From NCBI RefSeq assembly GCF_000332475.2, contig NZ_AOGX02000037.1, positions 1 through 13,533 on the forward strand: DNA of 13,533 bases, given 5' to 3'. Made by a program: the position numbers and the translations under genes. Source of the stretch: Leptospira yanagawae serovar Saopaulo str. Sao Paulo = ATCC 700523 (GTDB taxonomy: Bacteria > Spirochaetota > Leptospiria > Leptospirales > Leptospiraceae). Below are positions 6,049 to 13,264 of this stretch, piece after piece (within the stretch, counting starts at the first letter, position 1; every line of letters starts with the position of its first letter). The notes beneath the pieces were generated by a model. That model saw nothing but the letters and a program-made list of their open reading frames with translations. It made no database searches and was not told where the DNA came from.

Positions 6049-7623
6049 GAAAAACAACATTTCTTAAAGCATATAACTTTTTTGTAGAACCAAAACAAAC
6101 AGCTCAGTTACACGATTTCTTGAATCATGATCTTAAAAATAAAATTGAGATAGAGGCAATTTACACGGTTTCGCCTGATGAGGATAAAAAAGATAAATCT
6201 CTCGGCAAAGAAGATCCTGAATGGATAAATAAGTGGGTAACAACTGAAAACGAAATAAAAATTAAAAAAACATGGAATAATATTGGTGAAATCGGCGTTA
6301 AAAATACCTTTGATCCGAAACAGAACAAATATGTAGATGGAGGTTTTGGAGGATTTGACACTTTATTAAAAAAATACTCTCCTTCAGCTATAGAAATAAA
6401 TGCAGTCTTGACCATAGAAGATTTAGAAAAAAGTATTAATGATATAATAACAAAAAACCATATTAAAAAACTAGAAACTACATATAAGGATACATATGAA
6501 AAATTAATAAATGGAATTCAGAAGCTTAAGGAAGATATTTCAAAATCATCTGACATCCTAGAGATTAATAATAAAATGAATGATTTTTTCTCCAGAATAT
6601 TTCCCAAATTTGAAGTTTCTATTTATCCTCTACCGGATGAAGGAATTGATTTAACAAAAACTTTAAAATCTACACATGGACTACTTGTACATGAGAAAGA
6701 AAAGCAGAAAAAAGATATCGACCTTAAACTAAATGGCCACGGTGTAATCCGACAGGCTTTTTTCAGTTTTTTATCGACGTATCAAAATGAAATTATTGGA
6801 TCTGATAAACAGTATATTATTCTTTTCGAAGAACCAGAACTTTATTTACACCCTGAAGCAATCTATACACTACGAAGACAATTATACGATCTCTCCAAAA
6901 ATAGTCCTTACCAAATTATGTGTGCAACTCATGCACCTCTAATGATTGATTTAAGCGAACATCATTCTTCCCTAATCCGTTTAGTAAAAAATGAAGATAC
7001 AGAGATTACCAAAACCTACCAGGTCGATTTTAATGCGTTCGATTCTGAAGAAAAAGAAAAATTGCAAATGATAAATCGATTTAATCCACATATATGTGAA
7101 GCATTTTTTTCGGATCAAGCTATTCTTGTAGAAGGTGATACTGAAGCAATAATCTATAGAACTCTGATAGACAAATTTTATCTTCCAAATAAATATTTCA
7201 TTTTAAATACTGGATCAAAATCTAACATTCAATTTTATCAAAAAATACTAACTCATTTTGGCATAAAACATGTCATCGTTCATGACTGTGACGAAAGAGA
7301 ATATATTGATAAAAATAAAAAAAAGAAGATCAACCCTATGTTCACCGTAAATGAAAATATTTGGAAAGAAATTGAAAACTCAAATAGTATACATCCATTC
7401 ATTTCTCGACGATATACTCATTATCTCAATTTTGAAAATGCCCATGGCTATGAACATGATGAAAAACTCGGTAAACCTTTAAGTGCTTTTAAATTTGCAG
7501 ATTCCATTGAAAAAGATCTCAAATATCCTTGCATCGAATTCTTAAATGACTTATTTTCAAAAAATGAAATAAATCATGATCAAGATTATTTACTAAAATT
7601 ATATATCTAATCATTGCTACGAC

Positions 7624-7786
7624 GTATAACAGCGACATACCGCTACGCTTCGGCACGAGGCCTCGCTCGGCCTGCGGCAAATTGTCCTCCTGTCACTCGT
7701 TTGCTTCCGCAAACTACGTGCCAGTCCCTAACGTCCCGTTCCGGGACTCAGGGTCGGACAACTTCGGTAAGTCTAGTTCGTTATGC
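7624..7786 (+). other. attC site (attC-6)
   Basis: The site runs from GTATAAC (7624-7630) to GTTATGC (7780-7786) and is of the CTTACC-related subtype, with CGACATACCGC on the left against CGGTAAGTC on the right. The interior differs from the other sites, with AATTGTCC...GGACAACTT replacing the TTCCCC/GGGGAA stem. Both sides of that stem changed together, which supports the folded structure. Confidence 0.9.
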
Positions 7787-7822
7787 GAAATCGCAAATAT
7801 TCAAAATTATTCAGGAAAAGTA

Positions 7823-8350
7823 ATGAAGTCAGAATTTAAAACATTAGTATTCTTATTGTTAATTGTTTACTGTAAATCCAATGAAAAACTATCAGAAGAT
7901 GAATTACTTAAATATTCAGAATTAAATGAAACAGCTGTGTTCATAAATTATGAACTAACCAATCATTGCAAAAATAAAGAAAAGATAAAAGAAATTTCAG
8001 ATATCAACAAAATGGAGTGGAAAAATACAATCTATGAATTTTATAAGACAGAAAATTTCATTTATATCAACCGAGATGACCTAGACATTATATTAAAAGA
8101 AAAGTATTATTCGAAAACAGGATTATTCAAATCAAAAAAAGAAGAAGAGAAACTCTATACCGCAGAAAAAATTCTTAAAATAAAAGAAACTATCAGGTGT
8201 AATATGAATCGATTTAAACTTTATTCAACAGTATACTGGATTGATGTTTCATCAGGTACTAATTCGGCAGAAATAACAAGAATTCAAGAATTTGAATTGA
8301 GAGAAAACGGATCTAAATTCATTCTAAATAATAGCATAAAAGGAAATTAA
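7823..8350 (+). CDS. putative lipoprotein, function unknown
   Basis: The 175-residue product begins MKSEFKTLVFLLLIVYCKSN: a positive end, a hydrophobic core and Cys17 as the probable lipid-modified residue. The mature protein is Lys/Glu-rich, with a pattern of alternating strands in its second half (FKLYSTVYWIDVSSGTNSAE, then ITRIQEFELRENGSKFIL). I know no matching family. ATG 7823 has an AGGAAAAG ribosome-binding site close upstream; the longer frame that begins in attC-6 is not real. The stop overlaps the next start by one base (TAATG), so the two genes of cassette C7 are probably translated together. Confidence 0.82.
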   Translation: MKSEFKTLVFLLLIVYCKSNEKLSEDELLKYSELNETAVFINYELTNHCKNKEKIKEISDINKMEWKNTIYEFYKTENFIYINRDDLDIILKEKYYSKTGLFKSKKEEEKLYTAEKILKIKETIRCNMNRFKLYSTVYWIDVSSGTNSAEITRIQEFELRENGSKFILNNSIKGN

Positions 8351-8733
8351 TGAAAATTATATCAATTCTGATTTTAACATCTATTTGTTTTTCAAATAGT
8401 TTACTTTCAATGGACAACGAAACTTTTATCAATGGATTAAAAGCATTCGAAACTGATAGAAAGAGGAAATTAAACAATGAAGAATTATTCTATTATTTAA
8501 CAGTGTATCAATATATAGGAGGAATTCTTGATGGAATTACCATTGAATATGAATACAATTCTTCAATTCAAAATAGAAAGAAATACTGTATTCCTGAAGC
8601 TGGAATAGACTTAAACAACTTCGCTCCTAAAATCTTGCGAACTATTAAAAAGAAATATAACCCAATGCTCACTCCTAGAATGTATGTCGCACTTACCCTA
8701 GAAGAAGAATATAGTTGTGGCGGATTTTGGTAA
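8350..8733 (+). CDS. secreted Rap1a/Tai-like small protein
   Basis: The 127-residue product has a signal peptide (KIISILILTSICFSNSLLS) and a mature part that follows the Rap1a/Tai immunity-protein pattern: an aromatic YxYIGGILDGI helix at about 53-62, then YCIPEAGIDLNNFAPKILRT, a P..TPRMYVALTLEEE helix, and a final SCGG. C80 and C123 could form the family disulphide, but the first conserved Cys (before the GYI.G motif) is missing. Known members act in the periplasm, some of them neutralising type VI amidase effectors. No effector is visible here. It forms a coupled pair with the upstream lipoprotein and lies 30 bases before attC-7. Assignment is by pattern only. Confidence 0.65.
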   Translation: MKIISILILTSICFSNSLLSMDNETFINGLKAFETDRKRKLNNEELFYYLTVYQYIGGILDGITIEYEYNSSIQNRKKYCIPEAGIDLNNFAPKILRTIKKKYNPMLTPRMYVALTLEEEYSCGGFW

Positions 8734-8763
8734 GAAAAACTCATACAATCTTTTTGCGTCTTC

Positions 8764-8924
8764 GCATAACAGCGACTTACCGCTACGCTTCGGCACAAGG
8801 CCTCGCTCGGCCTACGGCAAATTCCCTTTCTGTCACTCGTTTGCATTCGCAAACTACGTGCCAGTCCCTAACGTCCCGTTGGGACTCAGGGTCAGGGAAC
8901 TTCGGTAAGTCTAGTTCGTTATAC
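8764..8924 (+). other. attC site (attC-7)
   Basis: The site runs from GCATAAC (8764-8770) to GTTATAC (8918-8924) with perfect GACTTACCG/CGGTAAGTC L boxes. The interior has TTTGCATTCGCAAA as its central hairpin and GTCCCGTTGGGAC as a second one. It closes cassette C7. Confidence 0.92.
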
Positions 8925-8961
8925 GAAAGCCCCAAAAATATATTTAACAAAATATGAATCT

Positions 8962-8977
8962 AAGTGAATATTCACTT
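8962..8977. promoter_or_regulatory. 16-bp perfect palindrome upstream of higBA, candidate operator
   Basis: AAGTGAATATTCACTT is a perfect inverted repeat 33 bases before the toxin start. HTH antitoxins of the HigA type usually repress their own operon by binding such palindromes. A TTGACT hexamer overlaps its right edge (8976-8981) and could be a -35 box, although I find no convincing -10 partner at the right distance. Confidence 0.5.
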
Positions 8978-9009
8978 GACTGAATTCTTTACCTAGAAAA
9001 AATAAAGGA

Positions 9010-9402
9010 GTGTGGGAAATTGAATCTACTAAAGAATTAGATTTATGGCTTCAAAAACTCGATTCAACCACAAAAGAAGAAATATTAGCGCACTTTTATC
9101 TTTTACGACAAAAAGGTCCTCTACTTGGAAGACCTTTTGCAGATTCGATCCAAGGATCCAAGATTCAAAATCTGAAAGAACTTCGTGTTCAGGTTAAGTT
9201 GAAAGTAATTAGAATCTTTTTCGTTTTTACAGAAGGAAGAATCGGCTTATTACTTGCTGGTGGCGATAAAAGAGGAAATGATAAGAGATTTTATGAACAA
9301 ATGATTCCGATGGTTGAGAAAATTTACAAAAATTGGTTAATCGAAAACGGGGAGAATCCTGATGAAAGCAAAAGTAAAAAGAAATCCAATAGAAAATCTT
9401 GA
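9010..9402 (+). CDS. higB: RelE/HigB-type toxin (Gp49-like)
   Basis: The 130-residue product belongs to the phage-derived Gp49/HigB branch of the RelE/ParE superfamily, ribosome-dependent mRNA interferases. Diagnostic parts are the N-terminal WEIESTKELDLWLQKLD, the LKELRVQVKLKVIRIFFVF strand pair, and GLLLAGGDKRGNDKRFYEQM followed by a C-terminal helix. GTG 9010 fits the usual MWE start of the family, but the AAAGGAG sequence abuts it with almost no spacing, so initiation is unusual. The last 41 bases overlap the antitoxin gene, with toxin first, as in most higBA operons. These are the only two genes of cassette C8. Confidence 0.85.
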   Translation: MWEIESTKELDLWLQKLDSTTKEEILAHFYLLRQKGPLLGRPFADSIQGSKIQNLKELRVQVKLKVIRIFFVFTEGRIGLLLAGGDKRGNDKRFYEQMIPMVEKIYKNWLIENGENPDESKSKKKSNRKS

Positions 9403-9691
9403 GAAATCACTTTCTTCGGAGAGTGTTGCTAGGGCGAAACATAAAGCCGAGCAAATGCTTTTTCAAATTAATCTCGCTGAGTTAAGAAAGCAAGTTGGTT
9501 TGAGACAAGAAGATATAACTAATTTTTCACAATCTGGACTTTCTAAACTTGAGTCTAGAAAAGATATGAAAATATCCACTTTAATAGATTACTTAGATAG
9601 CCTTGGAATGGACCTTGAAATTAAAGCAAAAGTAAGAAATAAAAAACATGGAAAATCAAAGAAAGAGTTTGTTCTCTTAAAAGCCTCTTAA
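9362..9691 (+). CDS. higA: HTH (XRE/HigA-type) antitoxin
   Basis: The 109-residue product has a helix-turn-helix of the Xre type at about residues 37-85 (LAELRKQVGLRQEDITNFSQ, SGLSKLESR, then MKISTLIDYLDSLGMDLEIK), the usual antitoxin partner of Gp49-like toxins. It should neutralise the preceding toxin and repress the operon, perhaps at the palindrome 8962-8977. ATG 9362 is preceded by GGGGAGAATCCTG, a good ribosome-binding site within the toxin gene. The protein ends 40 bases before attC-8. Confidence 0.88.
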   Translation: MKAKVKRNPIENLEKSLSSESVARAKHKAEQMLFQINLAELRKQVGLRQEDITNFSQSGLSKLESRKDMKISTLIDYLDSLGMDLEIKAKVRNKKHGKSKKEFVLLKAS

Positions 9692-9730
9692 TATTTTTTA
9701 AAAAAAATAAATTTAATACCTGGGGCCTTC

Positions 9731-9893
9731 GTATAACAGCGACTTACCGCTACGCTTCGGCACAAGGCCTCGCTCGGGCTACGCCAAATTCCCCTTCTGG
9801 CATTCGCCTTGCTTCCGCAAGCTACATGCCAGTCCCTAACGTCCCGTTCCGGGACTCAGGGTCGGGGAACTTCGGTAAGTCTATTCGTTATAC
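9731..9893 (+). other. attC site (attC-8)
   Basis: The site runs from GTATAAC (9731-9737) to GTTATAC (9887-9893), CTTACC subtype, with GACTTACCG/CGGTAAGTC L boxes, the TTCCCC/GGGGAA stem, a CTTGCTTCCGCAAG hairpin and a GTCCCGTTCCGGGAC hairpin. It closes the higBA cassette. Confidence 0.92.
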
Positions 9894-9924
9894 GCAATAG
9901 GCAAAATCTCTTCTAAAATAAAAT

Positions 9925-10620
9925 ATGAATTCTAAACTATTAATATGGATAACTATCTCTTCGCTATTCTTACTTTGCATTCCAAAGAAACCTGAGGAAA
10001 ATTTCACTAGAAAAGAAATCGTTAATTTTACAGATAATGAAAAAACAGTAGTTTTTAATAATGACAGTCTCAAGGAAATTAGAAATTCCAATCTAAACTT
10101 GCGTTACAGAGTTCTTCCATATAGCGAATCTAAAAATGAAACTATAAATGTGAATGATTTGGTTGATTCTTATAATATTCTAATTTCTTACGACCAAAAC
10201 CTATTCAACAAACTAGATTCATATAACTTCAAAATAATTCCATTTTCAGATCAGTATCATAAAGTGAATTTAGATTTAAGATATAAAATTAATTCTAATA
10301 CTGATGAAAAATATTTTCCTACAGTTATTTTAATGGTTCAACACGGAAAAATTTGGCCAGGTCTTACTTCTTTCAAAGGTGTAGGTTTAAAAATTTTTAT
10401 TCGATTTACTATTTTTAATAGAAATGGTGAAGAATTAGCTTTCTGTCAAAAGAAATTATTTAAATCTATATTCTCAAACGATTTCTTTGATCAATTTATA
10501 ATTTCAAATAATTCTCCATTTTTGACTGATCTTAACAATTCAATTTATAATAATAGCAATGAATTTATGATTTTTAATATTATCAGGGAATGTAAAAAAG
10601 AACTAAACTTAATGAATTAA
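9925..10620 (+). CDS. putative lipoprotein, function unknown
   Basis: The 231-residue product starts MNSKLLIWITISSLFLLCIP, with Cys18 as the likely lipidation site. The mature part is Asn/Phe-rich and looks mainly beta, with the hydrophobic strands KIFIRFTIFNR and FPTVILMVQHG and a Cys at 164 or so in ELAFCQKKLF. I recognise no family. No clear ribosome-binding site precedes ATG 9925, 31 bases after attC-8. It is the single gene of cassette C9 and probably relies on readthrough from upstream cassettes or on a promoter that I cannot identify. Confidence 0.78.
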   Translation: MNSKLLIWITISSLFLLCIPKKPEENFTRKEIVNFTDNEKTVVFNNDSLKEIRNSNLNLRYRVLPYSESKNETINVNDLVDSYNILISYDQNLFNKLDSYNFKIIPFSDQYHKVNLDLRYKINSNTDEKYFPTVILMVQHGKIWPGLTSFKGVGLKIFIRFTIFNRNGEELAFCQKKLFKSIFSNDFFDQFIISNNSPFLTDLNNSIYNNSNEFMIFNIIRECKKELNLMN

Positions 10621-10641
10621 ATATCAAAAGTTGCCTACAGC

Positions 10642-10805
10642 GTATAACAGCGGGGAAACGCTTCGCTGCGGCACTTACGGCCTTGCTCGGTCTACGACAC
10701 ATTGTCCTCCGTCACGCTTCTTGCTCCGCAAGAAGGCGCGCCGACGCCAACACCTACTTCGTAGGCTCGGCTACGGACAACGTCGTCTCCCCTAGTTCGT
10801 TATGC
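10642..10805 (+). other. attC site (attC-9), divergent interior
   Basis: The site runs from GTATAAC (10642-10648) to GTTATGC (10799-10805). The interior differs from all the others: the L boxes are GGGGAAACG and CGTCTCCCC, and the hairpins are TTCTTGCTCCGCAAGAA and CCTACTTCGTAGG. The overall length (164 bp) and branched layout are kept. It is a third attC subtype, and C9 was probably acquired separately. Confidence 0.88.
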
Positions 10806-10823
10806 GAAAGTCGTTAAAATCAC

Positions 10824-11555
10824 ATGAAAATTAATAAAATATATGGCATCATTAGAAGATTAGTTTCAAAACCAATTGCCTATTTGGTACCTTTAAATAG
10901 AAAGGAAATAGAATTATTAGAATATAATTTTGAGTTCTATAAAAATTTAAATCATTCTGATCGAAAAAAATACAATTATTTAATCAAACACTTTAAACTC
11001 TCTAAATCTATCAAATCTTCACCAGATATTTTACTAACTAAGTATCATAAAACTTTTCTTGCTTGTGTTGCTGTCAGGTTAATTCGAAAAATTGGCCTTA
11101 AACATTATGATTATATTAACAATATTATCATTTTTCCTGACAAATTTGAAACTCATGAATTTTCTTTCAAACTTGATGGAGTAACTGGTGAAAATGGATA
11201 TCTTGGTTTATCATGGAGAGCAATTATTCGCGGTATTTCCAATCCTGTTGATGGAGATTGCGTTATTACACATGAATTTGCTCATGCTATTGATCTAAAA
11301 TCTGGTGATTTTGATGGTATACCAAAATTAAATTCTGAAAATGATGAAAATATCTGGGAAAAAATATTTATTAAAGATTTTCAGCAGTTGAAGTATGAAC
11401 TTAAAAACTTAGTACCGATTATTTCTGATGAATCTGAATTATTTGCTTATTTAAGTGAATTTTTTTTTGAAAAACCACAATTCTTAAAAGAAAAATTTCC
11501 AAATGTTTTTATTTTATTTAATAAATTCTACAAAGAATATGATATTGATAAATAA
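10824..11555 (+). CDS. MtfA-like zinc metallopeptidase
   Basis: The 243-residue product matches the MtfA (Mlc titration factor A, peptidase family M90) pattern. YHKTFLACVAVRLIRKIGL is the conserved early helix, a TGENGYLGLSWRAI strand follows, and then HEFAHAIDLKSGDFDGIPKL, with the zinc-binding HExxH at His150-His154. ELFAYLSEFFFEKPQFLKE near residues 207-225 supplies the expected third glutamate ligand. There is no signal peptide, so it is presumably cytoplasmic, as E. coli MtfA is. E. coli MtfA binds the glucose repressor Mlc; no such regulator is visible here and the true substrate is unknown. ATG 10824 lacks a strong ribosome-binding site. It is the single gene of cassette C10. Confidence 0.85.
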   Translation: MKINKIYGIIRRLVSKPIAYLVPLNRKEIELLEYNFEFYKNLNHSDRKKYNYLIKHFKLSKSIKSSPDILLTKYHKTFLACVAVRLIRKIGLKHYDYINNIIIFPDKFETHEFSFKLDGVTGENGYLGLSWRAIIRGISNPVDGDCVITHEFAHAIDLKSGDFDGIPKLNSENDENIWEKIFIKDFQQLKYELKNLVPIISDESELFAYLSEFFFEKPQFLKEKFPNVFILFNKFYKEYDIDK

Positions 11556-11563
11556 CGACCTTC

Positions 11564-11724
11564 GCATAACAGCGACTTACCGCATCGCTTCGGGACAAGC
11601 CCTTGCTCGGCCTACGGCAAATTCCCCTTCTGGCATTCGCCTTGCTTACGCAAGCTTCATGCCAGTCCCTAACGTCCCGTTGGGACTCAGGGTCGGGGAA
11701 CTTCGGTAAGTCTATTCGTTATAC
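11564..11724 (+). other. attC site (attC-10)
   Basis: The site runs from GCATAAC (11564-11570) to GTTATAC (11718-11724), CTTACC subtype, with L boxes GACTTACCG/CGGTAAGTC, the TTCCCC/GGGGAA stem, a CTTGCTTACGCAAG hairpin and a GTCCCGTTGGGAC hairpin. Confidence 0.92.
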
Positions 11725-11746
11725 GACATGCCAAACAAAATTTACT

Positions 11747-12496
11747 ATGACAGAAAAGAGTTACAATCCTAAAGATATTTTAGAATGATTACAGAAAGCA
11801 TGTATTGATAACGCAACTGGATCTTCATCTTACGAAACTTATGAGGAAGAAAGATCCTCAGCCTTATCAAATCTTTTACTGTCTAAAATGTTACCAGATT
11901 GGGTAGTAGGAAATAGATATGGGAGTCAATATTGGAATTTCATAAAATCAAAATTTCCAACTTATAAAGAGAGACGTAATTTCATTTATAGTGAATTTTC
12001 ACCTATATTTGATTATATCGAAAAATCTGGTATATATCCTATTTCAGAATCATTTGAAGAATTATTAAAAGTTTGTAACTCGCCAAATCTAGAAATAGTT
12101 TGGAGAAAATGTATCGAAAGACGAATTCATGATCCTGAAGGCGCAATAACTTCTGCAAGAACACTATTGGAATCAACTTGTATATATATTTTAGAAATGT
12201 TAAACGAAATACCTGACAAATCTGGAGATTTACAGCGTCTTTATAAGCAATTAGCTAAATCGATGAATCTAGCACCTGATATGTATCATGAACAAGTTTT
12301 TAAACAAATCTTAAGCGGTTGTGGAACAGTAGTCGATGGTCTCGCTGGACTGCGAAATAAACTTGGAGATGCTCATGGTCAAGAAACTAAACAAGTAAAA
12401 CCAAGTAAAAGGCATGCAGAACTAGCTGTTAACTTATCTGGTACATTGTGCAGCTTCTTAATATCAACATATGAAGAAAAATACAGAAACAAATAA
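11747..12496 (+). pseudogene. abortive-infection family gene (Abi_C-like) with in-frame stop near its 5' end
   Basis: From ATG 11747 the frame reads MTEKSYNPKDILE, stops at TGA 11786-11788, and continues open to 12496 with LQKACIDNATG and a typical YWNFIKSKFPTYKERR segment. The C-terminal region, about 140 residues, has the Abi_C pattern: DPEGAITSARTLLEST, LYKQLAKSMNLAPD, GLAGLRNKLGDAHG and RHAELAVNLSGTL. Either a Trp codon (TGG) became TGA, or one base was inserted after an ATG at 11785, since ATG-TTA-CAG would start MLQKAC. An intact 202-residue product from ATG 11888 is possible but has no ribosome-binding site and loses conserved N-terminal residues. Given the indel errors seen elsewhere, a sequencing error is a real alternative. 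It is the only gene of C11. Confidence 0.75.
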
Positions 12497-12510
12497 TAGT
12501 TTGGCACGTC

Positions 12511-12673
12511 GTATAACTTCCGCTAACCACTTCGCTTCGGGACTTACGCCCTCGCTTGGGCTGCGCCACATAGGCTTCTGGCACTCCCCTTGCATTCGCA
12601 AGTGTCGTTCCAGTCCCTAACGTCCCATTCGGGACTCAGGGCCAGCCTACGTCGGTTAGCTAGTTCGTTATGC
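12511..12673 (+). other. attC site (attC-11)
   Basis: The site runs from GTATAAC (12511-12517) to GTTATGC (12667-12673), CTAACC subtype, closely related to attC-3 in its interior (CACATAGGCTTCTGGCAC, CTTGCATTCGCAAG, GTCCCATTCGGGAC). It closes the Abi cassette. Confidence 0.92.
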
Positions 12674-12761
12674 GCAATAGGAAAAAATACTTTTACAATT
12701 AACTTTTTAGTTAGAAATTTGAAAAAATAAAAAGATATTAATAAAACGACTTTGTTTAACT

Positions 12762-12767
12762 TATAAT
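12762..12767 (+). promoter_or_regulatory. possible -10 box in the leader of cassette C12
   Basis: The 133 bases between attC-11 and the C12 gene are very AT-rich and contain a consensus TATAAT 40 bases before the start codon. I see no good -35 partner at 16-18 bases, so this is only suggestive of a cassette-borne promoter. Confidence 0.25.
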
Positions 12768-12806
12768 TTCCATTTAAATAAATTCATTAAGCTTTAGTTT
12801 AATTCA

Positions 12807-13250
12807 ATGAATAAGCTAGTATACATTTGTTGTTTATTCTTAATATTTAATTTCTTTTACAATGGTTTTTCACTACTAGAAGCTATATTAGATAATTCAA
12901 TCAATGCAAATAATTTTACTACAAAAGAAACGAATTTATACTTTGCGAAGTGGAATTCTATTGACATTAAATACGGTATTTTCGAAGGGAAAACTATTTG
13001 GATTTCAAATAATGAACCGATTTACGGATTGAAAATAATATTTAATCCAGGTAAATATACGAGTATGACTGATTACGATGGAATTTTCAGGGTAAAATTA
13101 CCTTTTGGAAAATATAAACTTGATATTTTCTATTTAAATCTTTTATTAAAAACAGATTATATTATTATCGATTCGGAAAGCCATACCAAACTATATTCAT
13201 TTCAGGATTTACCCAATCAATCAACAATAGAGATTAAAAATAGTTTATAA
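12807..13250 (+). CDS. exported protein with carboxypeptidase-regulatory-like domain
   Basis: The 147-residue product has a hydrophobic N-terminus (LVYICCLFLIFNFFYNGFSL) that is either a signal peptide or a membrane anchor. Residues about 73-112 resemble a carboxypeptidase-regulatory-like (transthyretin-type) beta fold: PIYGLKIIFNPGKYTSMTDY, with DGIF following and the motif LPFGKYKLDIFY. These domains are usually structural modules of surface proteins and rarely stand alone. Two adjacent Cys (8-9) lie inside the hydrophobic run and are not in a standard lipobox. ATG 12807 has no clear ribosome-binding site. It is the only gene of cassette C12, ending 14 bases before attC-12. Confidence 0.7.
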   Translation: MNKLVYICCLFLIFNFFYNGFSLLEAILDNSINANNFTTKETNLYFAKWNSIDIKYGIFEGKTIWISNNEPIYGLKIIFNPGKYTSMTDYDGIFRVKLPFGKYKLDIFYLNLLLKTDYIIIDSESHTKLYSFQDLPNQSTIEIKNSL

Positions 13251-13264
13251 AACTTTCCTACTGC

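Larger units (their letters stand above)
5552..7610 (+). pseudogene. OLD-family ATPase/Toprim nuclease, disrupted by an IS in the Walker A motif
   Basis: Joining 5552-5663 to 6049-7610 gives an uninterrupted 557-residue protein of the OLD family (ABC-type ATPase plus Toprim nuclease), a group with members in phage defence. The N-terminus MKLKKLNIKNFRGING is typical. Walker A is GKNNVGKT (33-40), split after its Val codon by the insertion. Walker B is LFEEPELYLHP (about 296-306) and a switch His lies in CATHAP (His332). The Toprim domain shows E399 in LVEGDTEA and D450/D452 in HDCDERE. ATG 5552 follows an AAAGGA ribosome-binding site. It is the only gene of cassette C6; no UvrD-like GajB partner follows, so a lone OLD protein is more likely than a Gabija pair. 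The gene is inactive as assembled, though a downstream internal start could yield a fragment without the P-loop. Confidence 0.88.

Noticed and set aside
5552..7610. Gabija system (GajA with GajB)
   Set aside because: Only the OLD-type protein is present. The next cassette starts directly after attC-6 and encodes a lipoprotein, with no UvrD-like helicase.
7682..7822. N-terminal extension of the C7 lipoprotein to a 222-aa frame
   Set aside because: The extension is attC-6 sequence. ATG 7823 has a ribosome-binding site and begins a proper lipoprotein signal.
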